DNA of 64,000 bases from Astragalus membranaceus. Lineage: Eukaryota; Streptophyta; Magnoliopsida; Fabales; Fabaceae. The number at the start of each line of letters is the position of its first letter. The first letter of the stretch is position 1. The position numbers and the translations under genes were made by a program. The notes under the pieces were generated by a model. It was not told the origin of the DNA. It saw only the letters and a list, made by a program, of their open reading frames with translations, and did no database searches. Below, in pieces: positions 10,207 through 21,700 of this stretch. The stretch spans positions 190,284,003 to 190,348,002 of the forward strand of contig CM076848.1 of the NCBI GenBank assembly GCA_039519185.1. The letters run 5' to 3'.

Positions 10207-10340
10207 CCAGTTATCATTTTATTTTATAAAACATAGTATTTTGTCTTAAAAAAATGGGGGCCCCTAAAAAAATGATATTGGGCTGGGGCCCTGTGCGGTA
10301 GCACAGGCCACACAGGCCCATGGCCGGCCCTGTTAAGATC

Positions 10341-11691
10341 TCATTAGGGTAACCTCGGACTAATATGTGTGACTTAGATCACTATATATGAATTTGATTA
10401 CCCATGTCTAGTGTAATCGAGATTAAATTAAGCCTCGCTCATTCATTAATGTTGTCCAAAGTGTTCACCTTCACATTAAACTTATAAAAGTAAACCAAAG
10501 GTACTAAGCAGCATACTATTACGAATAGAAAATATGTAGTTCATAGTGAGCATAGATACTAAACATCATATATAATCAAGTTGCAAAACAAATCCATGAC
10601 ACTCAAACCTTAATTTTATGAATCTAGAAACACACAAGGAAAAACAAATAGAAAATGACTTTCAACCTAGCTAGTGCACTCTTTATTGCATTTACTTTTC
10701 TTTTATTCTCTTTTTATTCATATTGTGCTTTTACTTTTAAACACAAAAGACGACATTTGCAATCAAGACACTGGATTACTTAGCGAAAAGACTTATGCAA
10801 TTTTTTTTATGAGCTTGATATTGCTTGCTTTTGTGCACGTACCAGTATTTTAACAACTTTTACATACTTGTTAACCCTGAAACTTTCTTTTCTTACCTAG
10901 ATTTTTTTCAAGCCAGTGTTTGGTATGAAAAGACAGTGGCCAATCAGGTATCACTCAGAACAAGGTTCTACTCCTCATGCAATCCATCTTCACTAAGATC
11001 TGCCCTACAATTCACCCATTTTTTTCATTAGAATTTACTAAATTTGACTACAAATCATGCAATTAATAGTTCCCCCTAACAAAATACCTTGAGGAGGATG
11101 AGAAAGAAAAAGAAGAGTTAGTGGAAAACGAAGAGGAAAACAAATAAAAGAGGGAGAATGAGAACAAGGACAAGATTGATAGAGTTTTAGATTTCATTTG
11201 TGACTTGCCTTGCAGGTGGTACAGGCGTCAAGCTTACGACGTTAAAGAAGCGCTTTCTGGAAGACAACCCAACTTTCTATCCCTTGCTTTGTCATATTTT
11301 AATTAATTTGAGTTTTTTTAACTGTTTTATATATGAATGAAGCCATGATGTTCTGATAATCAAGTAAGAAGGAGAATGACACCATTTTGGCTTGGGGACA
11401 TGCCAATTCCTCAGGAAGGGGAGAATGATAAGCAAGAGCATGGAGATGAGTATTTTGAAGGGGCACATGATTGACCGCTATCATTTAGTGTTTGGCTTTA
11501 TTATTATTTTTTTTGAGTTATTATTAAATACTTTCGGTACTTATGTTTGATTTTCTTTTGTGTAGTGGTTTTTAGTTTCTTAAATACTTTTAATATGCTT
11601 AATTATCTTATGAGTTTGTTTTTAGTGTTTTATGTGTTTTTATATGAAAATAAATAAAATTTTGAAATGGCATGTGAAATGGTTTGGTTTT
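10341..11691. other. AT-rich region with exon-like scraps, no complete gene
   Basis: Most of the stretch is non-coding. Two open scraps stand out. One follows an acceptor-like CTTGCAG at about 11209-11215 and encodes WYRRQAYDVKEALSGRQP. The other is a 33-codon frame at 11376-11474 rich in Glu and Asp (MTPFWLGDMPIPQEGEN at its start). Purine-rich sequence lies at 11090-11170. The copia insertion at 11692 separates this stretch from 35701 onwards, which looks like the 3' region of a gypsy-type element, so these scraps may belong to that older element. No family is recognised. Confidence 0.4.
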
Positions 11692-11974
11692 TCTTACAAG
11701 TGTAGAAAGGAGAAATTGAACAACTGAAAATCATCTTGATTCATTGATTTCAGAAAAAATGAATCTAAAAGAGTTACATCCAGTACATATATACATTGAT
11801 ACTCTAACGGATTCTCTAATAACAAACTCTCAAGGAGTTACTAACAGCTAACAACCAAAACAAAACTGATCAATGTAAACTAACCTAACAAGATGAAACT
11901 AACTCTACTCAATTGACTATGGTTAACTAAATTGAAGGGTAAAAAGCAATATTAAGGTGTGCCATATTTTATTA
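11692..11974 (-). repeat. 3' LTR of the copia element
   Basis: It aligns over its full length with 35409-35695. The plus strand starts TCTTACAAGTGT and ends CATATTTTATTA. Confidence 0.93.
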
Positions 11975-11985
11975 CTCCCCCTCAA
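11975..11985 (-). promoter_or_regulatory. Polypurine tract of the copia element
   Basis: On the - strand TTGAGGGGGAG lies directly against the 3' LTR, the expected primer site for plus-strand DNA synthesis. Confidence 0.85.
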
Positions 11986-12791
11986 GTTGGACTGAAGAGG
12001 TTGTGAAGGCCTAACTTGGACAGTAGAGCTTGAAACAGAGGTCTTGGCAGAGCCTTTGTTAATGGATCAGCAAGTAATTGTTCCGAAGAGGGAACATGGA
12101 CCAGTTTGATGAAATTGGAATGGACATGTTCTCGCACAAAATGACAGTCAATGTCAATGTGCTTGGACCTGTCATTGCAACTAGCATTGGTGGCCAATTG
12201 GATAGCTGATTTGCTATCACAGTACACCATGGCAGAGTTGAGCTGAATGTCAAAGGATCTGACGAGTTGTTTCAACCACAGTAATTCTGAAGTTAGAGTG
12301 GCTAAGGCACGGTATTCAGCCTCTGCTGAAGACCTAGAAATTGTATTTTGCTTTTTGGATTTCCAAGTAACAAGAGTTGAGCCAAGATACACGCAAAATC
12401 CTGTTGTTGATTTTCTGGAAGTAGTACAACTACCCCAGTCAGCATCACAGTAAGCATGGGCCCGTAGAGAAGAGGAAACAGGAAAGAAAAGCCCTTGTCC
12501 TAGTGACTTCTTGAGGTATTGCAAGATGTGGTGGACAACATTCAGGTGAGGGGTCTTGGGTTTGCTCATAAATTGACTGAGGCTATTGACAGGGTAAGCT
12601 ATGTCAAGTCTGGAGATTGTGAGGTAAATGAGGCGCCCCAACAGGTGTCTATATTGAGTAGGATCAGGCAGAGGATCTCCATCAATGTCATTAAAGGTGA
12701 TTTTGGAGTCCATTGGGGTGGGAAAGGGCTTGGCAGCAAGGAAACCTGTGTCATGAAGTAGTTGGAGAGTGTATTTCCTCTGACTTAGAGA
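11982..12791 (-). pseudogene. Copia polyprotein, 3' part: end of reverse transcriptase and RNase H
   Basis: The frame carries the RNase H domain of Ty1/copia elements, with YCDADWG, SRKSTTGFCVYLG, SRSSAEAEYRALA, the YCDSKSAIQLA segment and the closing ADPLTKALP motif before the stop at 11982. The frame starts within CACTA sequence at its 5' side, but homology begins exactly at the CACTA boundary (12791), where SQRKYTLQLLHDTG continues the reverse transcriptase from the other side. This part has no internal stop. Confidence 0.92.
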
Positions 12792-12990
12792 CACCACTAG
12801 AAAATGGCGTTTTAGCGTCCGTTTTTTAGCATCGGCCACGACACCCATGCTAATAGCGTCGGAGTAGAGTCGGCTTGACCCACACAAACCCACGAATTTA
12901 TTGCCTGACATTAGCGTCGGTCATGGCGAACGCTAATCTAGATCCAGCAGACGCTAAATGTTTATTTTATTTAATAATATTGTTAGCGTC
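12792..12990. repeat. Left subterminal repeats of CACTA element 2
   Basis: Copies of TTAGCGTC(C/G)G and of the reverse motif GACGCTAA occur several times in the first 200 bp. They match the motif at the right end. Confidence 0.85.
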
Positions 12991-15145
12991 GGTGTCACCG
13001 ACACTAAGTTTCTACAGGACTTCACGAAAAGTCCTTTTCCCACTCTGTTTTCCCTCTTTCCCTTTACCTCTCCATTCTCTTCCCCTCTCCATTCTCTTTC
13101 CATGCCCTTCACTCTTCACCACCGCCGAAACGCGTGCGGTTCTCTCTCACTACGCACAACGCCATTTCTGATGGTTCACTACACACAGCATCGTTTCTCC
13201 CTCTTCCACTGACGAAGCTTGTAAAGAAGCAACTTGGCTCACGGTTCTCCCTCTCGTTTCTCTCTCACTCTCTCTCTATTGGTTCGTTCTCTCTCTCACT
13301 CTATCTCTCAAAACATTTTTTTGACAAATTTTCCTCAGTGATAGGATTTGTGGATTTGTGTATTTAGGGTTTAGGGTTTGTTGATTTTCTCAGGAAGCCA
13401 TTTTTGTATTTAGGGTTTCGTTTACTATTTTTCATTGCCTAGTCTTTCAGTCCCTTTAGAAAATAGAACACGCAAACTGATTCTTGAGCAAGTGAGGAAT
13501 TGGTGTTGATTTTTGATTTTCAAGGGTTTAAGGGTTTTTCTGTTTTGGGCTTGATTATAGGGTTTACGGGTTTTTCTGTTTTGGGCTTGATTCCAACGCT
13601 TTTTAGGAGTGATACACTGATGATTTGAACTGTGTTTTGATTTGATTTCAGAGAAAAGAACTGTGTTTTGTTTTCTGATTTGATTTGAATTGTGTTTCTC
13701 AATCTCTCCTTTTCTTTTCTAATTTGATTTCAGAGAAAAGATCTGTGTGTGGGTGTGTTGCTGTTGTGGTTCTCCCTGGTTTGCAGATTTGATCTCGTCG
13801 CTGGTAAGCTCTTGATCTCTCCATTTCGTTTTCTCCATTTCATTTAATCTGGTCTCTGTTTGATTATTTGGTTGAACTGTGTTTAATTTATGTTTGTTCA
13901 GCCTATTCAAATCTCAGTTGTAATTAAGAATGTATGATTGGGAATTTTAGTTTTACTAGTTTGATGATCGACTGTGAGGGAATCTATGGTCTAATATCAA
14001 CCAATTAATCTGTTGCTTCTTGGTTGATATTAGACCATAAATTCGTCAGAAAGTACAGTTGTACAATAAGAAAGCTTCTACTGAGTTTGTTTTGTTGTCT
14101 TGAGAATGTGTTTGCAAGAACTTATTTAGAGATTCTTTTGTTGTCTTAAGTAGTAGTTGTTGCTAATGTACCTGTTGCTAACTCATTTTGTGTCATATTG
14201 TGGGTGTGCTGCTGCGGTTCTCCTTGCCCTCTCCTTACCCTCTCATTTTAATATAAAGGAAAATTCGCCAGCTTCTTTGAAGTCTTTTTTCGTGAACGGT
14301 AACATCTCTTTCTTTTCTTTGTTTTGTTTTGTTTTCCTTTTCTAGTAGTGCAAGTACTCAAGGTTTGAATTAGATGCTTGATGAGTTTTACTTACCATTA
14401 TCATTACTCTTTTAAAAGGTTCAGTAACTATTACCTAGGTTTTTTTCCTTCCTACATGGATATATATGTATGTATATATACACATTTGATTGGATTTTGA
14501 ATGTATTAATTACTGTAACCTTATTACTATGTGTTATTAATTAAGTTTTGTGTCACAAATTAACTTTGGAAAACCATAAAAGCTACTATGTATTTTGACT
14601 ACCTTTTGACTTGTTAATGTTCATCATTAAAAGTAATAATTAAAGTTGAAGTTGTAAAAGGCTCCACCTATAGTTGTTGGAAATTCCCACTGGCTAGCAT
14701 TTCTTTTTGCACCTGTCTCCTCTTACTCTAGTTCTCCTCTTGAATTCTGCATCTTAAGTTCATTTTTGCATCTTAAGTTGATAGCTTGAAGAATATAATT
14801 TGCTGAATCATATATATGGAGCAGGAGTTCAGACTCTAAAATATGTGTAGGTAGTAGGAATAGCTAGGATAAGAAGCAAATTATCACACAATTACTTCAG
14901 TTTATGAATTTATCTTTCTCCCTTGTTTTCTAGTTTAATTAGGTCACTCGCTTAATTAAGAATTCTTCATGCATGCTTATGTATAACATCTCTAGAATTC
15001 TTCATTCATATGTGTAGGTAATTCTTTATGTTTACATTTTCAGCTCTATTGTCTGCTTATCCCAAGTCATGACTCATTATAACTTCTCTAGTTGAATATG
15101 TATGCATCTATTATGTCTTACTCTATTATGTTTGCCTTATAGAAA
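12991..15145. other. 5' region and leader introns of the CACTA transposase gene
   Basis: No protein-like frame is seen. CT-rich sequence at 13020-13330, GGGTTTAGGGTTTG at 13366-13380 and a small repeat of TTTTCTGTTTTGGGCTTGAT (about 13537 and 13574) look like promoter and leader sequence. A 19-bp inverted repeat at 13985-14039 is annotated separately. The long AT-rich part up to 15145 probably consists of untranslated introns. Confidence 0.55.
13985..14039. repeat. Perfect 19-bp inverted repeat with 17-nt loop
   Basis: TATGGTCTAATATCAACCA at 13985-14003 is exactly complementary to 14021-14039. It could fold as a stem-loop in RNA. Confidence 0.9.
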
Positions 15146-16353
15146 ATGGATCGTACTTGGATGTACAATAGGACAAATGCTAATAGGCACGGCTTGAAAA
15201 AAGAGTTTGTTCGCGGTGTTAAAATCTTTGTAAAGAGGGCCAGGAAACTGCCCATTTGTATATCTGAGGGAGGGATAAGGTATCCGTGTATAAAATGCAA
15301 GTGTAGTAAGATATCTACGCCAACTAATGTTAGGCTTCGCTTGTACCGGCGTGGATTTCAACCAGGGTATTGGATTTGGACTGAACACGAAGAAGTGAAC
15401 CCCGATCTTGATACACAAGGTGGTTCGAATAGCAGTGGGCATGTGCATCATGACGACCATTTTGATTCAATAAATCAGATGGTGTTGGATGCTTTTAGGC
15501 CGTATGAAGATGAAGATGTCCCTCGTGAGGATGAGTTGCCCAACGAAGATGCAAAGCATTTTTACGACAAGTTGATATGCGCTAACAAGCCCATCTACGA
15601 GGGGGCTACACAGTCTATATTGTCAATATCTGTTCAACTTCTGGCAATTAGGACTAATTGGCATATTCCACAAAAAGGTATAGATTTTGTTGCTCATATG
15701 CTTAATAGTGTATGTCCAGTTTAAGAATGCTTGCCCAAGAACTATTACCAAGCATCACAGTTGGTGTCTAAGTTAGGGTTGAAGGTTGAGCAGATTGATT
15801 GTTGTGAGGTAGGTTGTATGTTATATTACAAGGATGATAGCAAGTTATCTGAGTGCAAAATTTGTCATGCTCCTAGGTTCCTACCTCGTAGGATTGGTAC
15901 GGGAAAGTACAAAGATGTCCCAGTGAAGAGAATGTTCTATTTCCCTATCATTCCCAGATTACAAAGACTATATACATCACCTGAGTCCGCAACTGGAATG
16001 AGATGGCATCACGAAAACAGAAAGAGCTCAAACGTCCTTCGACATCCGTCCGATGGAAAAGCATGGAAACACTTTGATGATGTACATCCCGACTTTGCTA
16101 GTGAGCCTAGAAATGTAAGGCTAGGTCTGTGTTCAGATGGATTTAATCCTTACATTCAATCCTCTGCTTCTCCATACTCTTGTTGGCCGGTAATAGTTAC
16201 CCCTTACAATCTTCCCCCCCGAAATGTGCATGACCAAACCATACTTTTTTTGACTTGTCTCATACCCAGACCTCGTAACCCTAAAGTAAAGATAGATGTT
16301 TACTTGCAACCATTGATTGATGATCTGCAACGACTGTGGTCTAATGGAATTTT

Positions 16354-18676
16354 TGTAACGCCCTAAAATTTAATTAATTATTTAATTGAATTGTTTGGAA
16401 TTTAATTGGTAGAAAAATAATAAAATAAAAATAATGTCAGAATATATGGACCTATGGTTAGGGTTAGTAGTAGCGAATTCGAAGTGTTAGGGAAAAGGCC
16501 CATGATTAAGTCGCATAGCCAAGAGAAAAGCCCATGAAAATTAACTAAGTATAAATAAGCATTTTTAGGGTTTCGCTCACTTATTAGAAAAACAAAAGTT
16601 TGAGAGTGAGAGAAGAGAGAGGAGGCGCGGCGAAGAGGAGGAGAAGGCTAGGGCAAGGTTTCGAATTCTTCAAGGCTAAGGTAAGGGTGGGGTTCTATCT
16701 CTATAATTGGGTGTATGAATGGCTCTATGTAGGAAGGTTAATGGAACCCTAGGTGATTAAGTTAGAAAACCCTAGTTGTAGGAATTGAATTTGATTGATG
16801 ATGAATGAATGTGATTTGATGATGATTGAGCATGATTGATAATGATTGGACATGGTTGTTGATGATTTGAACTAAAAATTCTGTCCATAGGGCGCCAAGG
16901 GCGCCAATGTTGCTGTTGCTGTGGCTGGGCGCCTTCCTGGGCGCCAAATTCTGTGCGTGTGTGGTTGCCTGGGCGCCATGGGCGCCGTTCCTGAAGCTGT
17001 GATGGGCGCCATGGGCGCCATCCTGTTGTGCTGTGTTGCTGTTTTTGCAGGTACCTGGCGCATAGGGCGCCGAATTCTGGCTTCCCAGTTGCTGTTTTAG
17101 TTGTTGTTCTGGCGCAGGGGCGCCAAGGTGGTGGCTGCCTAGTTGCTGTTTTAGTTGTTGTTCTGGCGCAGGAGCGCCAAGGGCGCCAAGGTGGTGGCTG
17201 CCCAGTTGCTGTTTTAGGTGTTGTTCTGGCGCATGGGCGCCAAGGTTGTGGCTGCCCTGTTGCAGTGGCTGTGTTGTCCTGGCGCATGGGCGCCAAGGTT
17301 GGCTGCCCAAGTTCTGTTGTTGCTTGATGTGTCTGGCGCAGGGGCGCCATGGGCGCCAATGTTCTGGCTTCCTGTTGCTGTGTCTGGCGCAGGGGCGCCA
17401 TGGGCGCCAAAATCTGGCTGCCTGTTGCTGTGTCTGGCGCAGGGGCGCCATGGGCGCCAGAATCTGGTTGCCCTGTTGCTGAGTTGTGTTCTGGCCCTGT
17501 GGGCGCCAAGGGCGCCAGTGTGGCTGCTTGTGTTGCATGTTGTGCTGCGTGTTGTGTTGCTGGGGGCCATGGGCGCCAGTTTGGCTGCCAATTGTGTTGC
17601 TTGGCGCAGTGGGCGCCAAGGGCGCCAAGTGTGGCTGCCCAAGTGTGAATTTCACGATTGTTATTTAAAATGATGTTGAATATGTGATTAGGCCCAAAGT
17701 TGCCAAAATGTTGAAAGTTGCTAAATTATTGCGATGTTGCCAAAATGTTGAAAATTACTAAAATATTGCGATGTTGCCAAAATGTTGAAAATTGCTAAGT
17801 TGTAAATTGTTGACGACGAAGGTTGTACGAAGACGAATTTGCCTTTATTCATTGGCAGGTGATGTGTTGTAGGCCTACGGCCAATGTTGTTTTCCGATGT
17901 TGTTGCGTTGCTATGTAACCGTTGTTGTTTGTTTGTGCATTTACATAGCGTCGCATGCATATCATATTTTTACGATGGAGCTATGCTCAAACCACGACGA
18001 CGATGTTGCGATGTTGATGCCCCTATTTACGGGTTTGAGTTATGGTACCACATGCATTATAGGGCGGTGGCCCTGAGTTGAGTCACATTTCGCATTATGT
18101 GCATACCTATGTGATTGAGATGATTTTGACTGCTGTTAAGTGATGAATTGACCTGAATTATATATTGTTTTTCATGTATCCGATTATATAGTGCGATATC
18201 TCACCCCTTCTGTTTGAATGTTACCCCAATGTTGGTAACGTGCAGGTAACCCCGAATGAAGGCTGTTCACCTTCGTTTGATCGAGTCGGTGTCGTCGCTC
18301 TGATATGTAACACTCGGGGGGAATGAACACGCGTTTTAATACCGTTTGCTTTGTTATTTCGTTGTTGGAGCTTTAAGCTGTTATGTTGCTGTTTTGATGT
18401 TTTCTGAGCTGTCTTGAGTTGTTAAGACGCAACGATTATTTAATTTGACTTGTTGTGAATCCGTTGCGTAGTTTTTAAAGATGAATTATTTCTGAAGATT
18501 AAAATGGTTGTTTTTATCGGTTCATCCAAACGTGTTACATAAATGTTTCAAAAACGAATTAACCCGTATATTGTTTTCACGAAGCAAATGTGGCACTCCA
18601 TTGTTTGTCGAAAAAGATTTTTATGAACTCTGATATTTTTGCGTTATTTTTTGCCGGGTAGGAATGGGGTGTTACA
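16354..18676 (+). repeat. 5' LTR of the gypsy element (2323 bp)
   Basis: It starts TGTAACGCCC and ends GTGTTACA directly before the primer-binding site. It contains a GGCGCC-rich tandem tract at about 16880-17640 and a CCAAAATGTTGAAAATTGCT repeat at about 17705-17800. A TATAAATAAGC at about 16550 could be the promoter TATA box. Confidence 0.95.
16880..17640. repeat. GGCGCC-rich minisatellite in the 5' LTR
   Basis: Units of about 60 bp contain TGGCGCAGGGGCGCCA followed by GTTGCTGTTTTAGTTGTTGT or related spacer. Four long units lie near 17050-17290 and shorter units follow. The palindrome GGCGCC recurs dozens of times. Stop-poor frames on both strands here are a by-product of the repeat. Confidence 0.93.
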
Positions 18677-18680
18677 TTAG

Positions 18681-18692
18681 TGGTATCAGAGC
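18681..18692 (+). promoter_or_regulatory. Primer-binding site of the gypsy element (initiator tRNA-Met)
   Basis: TGGTATCAGAGC lies four bases after the 5' LTR and matches the 3' end of plant initiator tRNA-Met. Confidence 0.95.
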
Positions 18693-18794
18693 AGTTTCGG
18701 TCTGTCCGGCCAAGTTGTCAAGTTACTGTGTCATTGACGATCAAGTATTGTCGATTAGTTCTAACTGTTGCTTATGTTGTAGTGATTAGTTGAG

Positions 18795-21700
18795 ATAGCT
18801 GGAAGGAACGATGCTGCTATTGCTGCTGCGTTGGCTGCTATGGCTCAGGCCGTGGAGGGTCAGCAGAATGCTGGTGAGTATGCTGGGTCTCGTAGTTTGG
18901 CGACCTTTCAAAGAGAGAATCCGCCTACTTTCAAAGGCAAGTATAATCCCGATGGAGCGTTGGCTTGGCTGAAGGAGATGGAGAGGATCTTCCGTGTGAT
19001 GGACTGCACTCCAGCGCAGAAGGTTCGTTATGGTACTCATATGTTGGCAGAAGAGGCTGATGACTGGTGGCTAGAGACTAGTCAAAGGTTGGTAGCTACA
19101 GGTGAAGAGGTCAATTGGGTTGTGTTCTGTAGGGAGTTTCTGAGGAAGTATTATCCGGAGGATGTTGGGGGTAAGAAGGAAATTGAGTTCCTTGAGCTGA
19201 AGCAAGGGAACCTGTCGGTCACTGAGTATGCTGCTAAGTTTGTGGAGTTGGCTAAGTTTTATCCGCACTACAGTGAAGCAACTGCTGAATTTTCGAAGTG
19301 CATCAAGTTTGAGAATGGGCTGCAACCAGAGATCAAGAAGGCCATTGGATATCAGAAGATCCGTGTCTTTGCTGATTTAATTTATAGCTGCAGAATCTAT
19401 GAAGAGGACAACAATGCGCATTATAAGATTATTAATGAGAAGAGGGGCAAGCCTCAGAATCGTGGTAAGCCGTATGATGCTCCTGCCAGTAAGGGTAAGT
19501 CGAGAGTTGCTGATGGCAAGAGGACTAGTAGGGGAGATGCTCCGGCTGGTATTGTGTGCTTCAGATGTGGCAAAGCTGGGCATAAGAGTAATGCATGCAA
19601 ATCGGAGCCGAAGATCGGGCATGAGGCGTCCGGGTGTGAGCATAAGGAGGTGGTTTGTTTCAACTGTGGCGAAGGAGGACACATCAGTAGTCAGTGTCAG
19701 AAACCAAAGAAGGAGCGGGCTAGTGGAAAAGTGTTCGCATTGGCAGGGACAGAGACTTTCGAAGAAGATGGACTTATTAGAGGTACATGCTTCATTAATA
19801 ATATTCATCTATCTTCTATTGTTGATACCGGTGCTACTCATTGTTTTATTGCTGCTGATTGTGTTGAGAGATTGGGTCTTGCGTTGTCTTCTATGAATGG
19901 AGAGATGGTCGTCGACACTCCAGCTAAGGGGTCGGTGACTACTTCTCTAGTGTGCTCTCAATGTCCTTTGTCGATTTTCGACAGAGACTTTGTTGTTGAT
20001 CTGATTTGTTTGCCGTTAAGTGGATTGGATGTGATCTTTGGTATGAACTGGTTAGAGCATAACCATGTGCATATTAACTGCTGTAGTAAGTCTGTAAGTT
20101 TTTCTACCCCTGAAGAGGAGGAAGCTGGTTTGTTGTCTGCCGGTCAGTTGCGGGAGTTGATGCGGGAGGAAGTCCAGTTATTCTCGCTGATGGTATCAAT
20201 GTCTGTCGAAAACCGAGTCGTGGTTGAAGAGCTGCGGGTAGTATGTGAATTTCCTGAAGTTTTCCCTGATGAGATTCCAGGTGTGCCGCCAGAGAGAGAA
20301 GTGGAATTCGCTATTGATCTTGTACCTGGTACCAGACCTGTTTCTATGGCACCGTACAGGATGTCTGCATCTGAATTGTCCGAATTGAAGAAGCAGCTTG
20401 AGGATTTGCTCGAAAAGAAATTTGTGAGACCAAGTGTGTCGCCGTGGGGAGCCCCTGTGTTGCTAGTAAAGAAGAAAGATGGAAGTATGAGGCTCTGTGT
20501 CGATTTTAGGCAGTTGAATAAGGTAACGGTTAAGAACAAGTATCCACTTCCAAGGATAGATGATTTAATGGATCAGCTGGTGGGTGCTCAAGTGTTTAGT
20601 AAGATTGATTTGTGGTCGGGCTATCATCAGATTAAAGTGAAAGACGAGGATATTCAGAAGACGGCTTTTAGAACGCGTTATGGGCATTATGAGTATTCGG
20701 TAATGCCTTTTGGTGTTACTAACGCGCCGGGGGTATTTATGGAATACATGAACCGTATCTTCCAAACTTACTTGGATCAGTTTGTGGTGGTATTCATCGA
20801 TGATATTCTGGTCTACTCTAAGTCAGAAAAAGAGCATGCAGAGCATTTGAGATTAGTGTTGGAGGTCCTGAAAGAGAAGAAGTTGTATGCTAAGTTGTCT
20901 AAATGTGAATTCTGGTTGAAGGAAGTAAGTTTCCTTGGTCACATCATTTCAGGTAGTGGCATTGCGGTAGATCCGTCTAAAGTAGATGTTGTGTTGCAGT
21001 GGGAAGCCCCGAAGTCGGCTACCGAGATTAGAAGCTTTTTGGGGTTAGCTGGTTATTATAGAAGGTTCATTGAAGGGTTTTCTAAGTTAGCACTTCCGCT
21101 AACTCAGCTGACGTGCAAAGGTAAAGCTTTTGTGTGGGACGCTCGTTGTGAATAGAGTTTTGCCGAATTGAAGAAGAGATTGACGACGTCTCCGATCTTG
21201 ACGTTGCCCAATCCGGGAGATTCTTTTGTGGTGTATTGTGATGCTTCCAAGATGGGTTTAGGAGGTGTGCTTATGTAGAATGAGAAGGTAGTTGCTTATG
21301 CGTCGAGGCAGTTGAGGACTCATGAAAAGAATTATCCTACGCATGACTTAGAGCTTGCTGTAGTTGTGTTTGTGCTGAAAATTTGGAGGCATTATCTTAT
21401 GGTTCTATATTTGAAGTATTTAGTGACCATAAGAGTTTGAAGTATTTATTTGATCAGAAGGAATTGAATATGAGGCAACGATGGTGGTTGGTGTTATTGA
21501 AGGATTATGATTTCGGATTGAATTATCATCCAGGAAAGGCTAATGTCGTGGCTGATGCGTTAAGTCGAAAGACCTTACACATGTTGGCAATGATGGTTAA
21601 GGAGTTGGAATTAATTGAGCAGTTCAGAGATATGAGTTTGGTCTGTGAAGTGACACCGCAGAGTGTCAGGTTGGGAATGTTGAAGATTAATAATGACTTT

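Larger units (their letters stand above)
8963..10332. mobile_element. Non-autonomous hAT-type transposon
   Basis: The ends are CAGGGCCGTCC on the left and, read inward from the right, CAGGGCCGGCC. The 8-bp target duplication TTAAGATC is perfect (8955-8962 and 10333-10340). Short CAGGG-type inverted ends with 8-bp duplications are diagnostic of hAT. The 1370-bp interior has no transposase. It contains C-rich leader-like sequence at 9040-9250, a nested inverted pair (about 9037-9058 against 9435-9460), and two tRNA-like segments near the right end. Confidence 0.88.

Noticed and set aside
12247..12761. + strand frames opposite the copia RNase H region
   Set aside because: They are antisense shadows of the conserved - strand domain and show no motif.
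16762..17655. Long - strand frame of about 300 codons with repeated Trp/Arg/Pro/Thr motifs, and overlapping + strand frames
   Set aside because: They lie entirely in the GGCGCC minisatellite of an LTR; several frames are open at once on both strands, which is a repeat artefact and not coding constraint.
18786..20765. Several - strand frames under the gypsy gag-pol
   Set aside because: Shadows of the + strand polyprotein.
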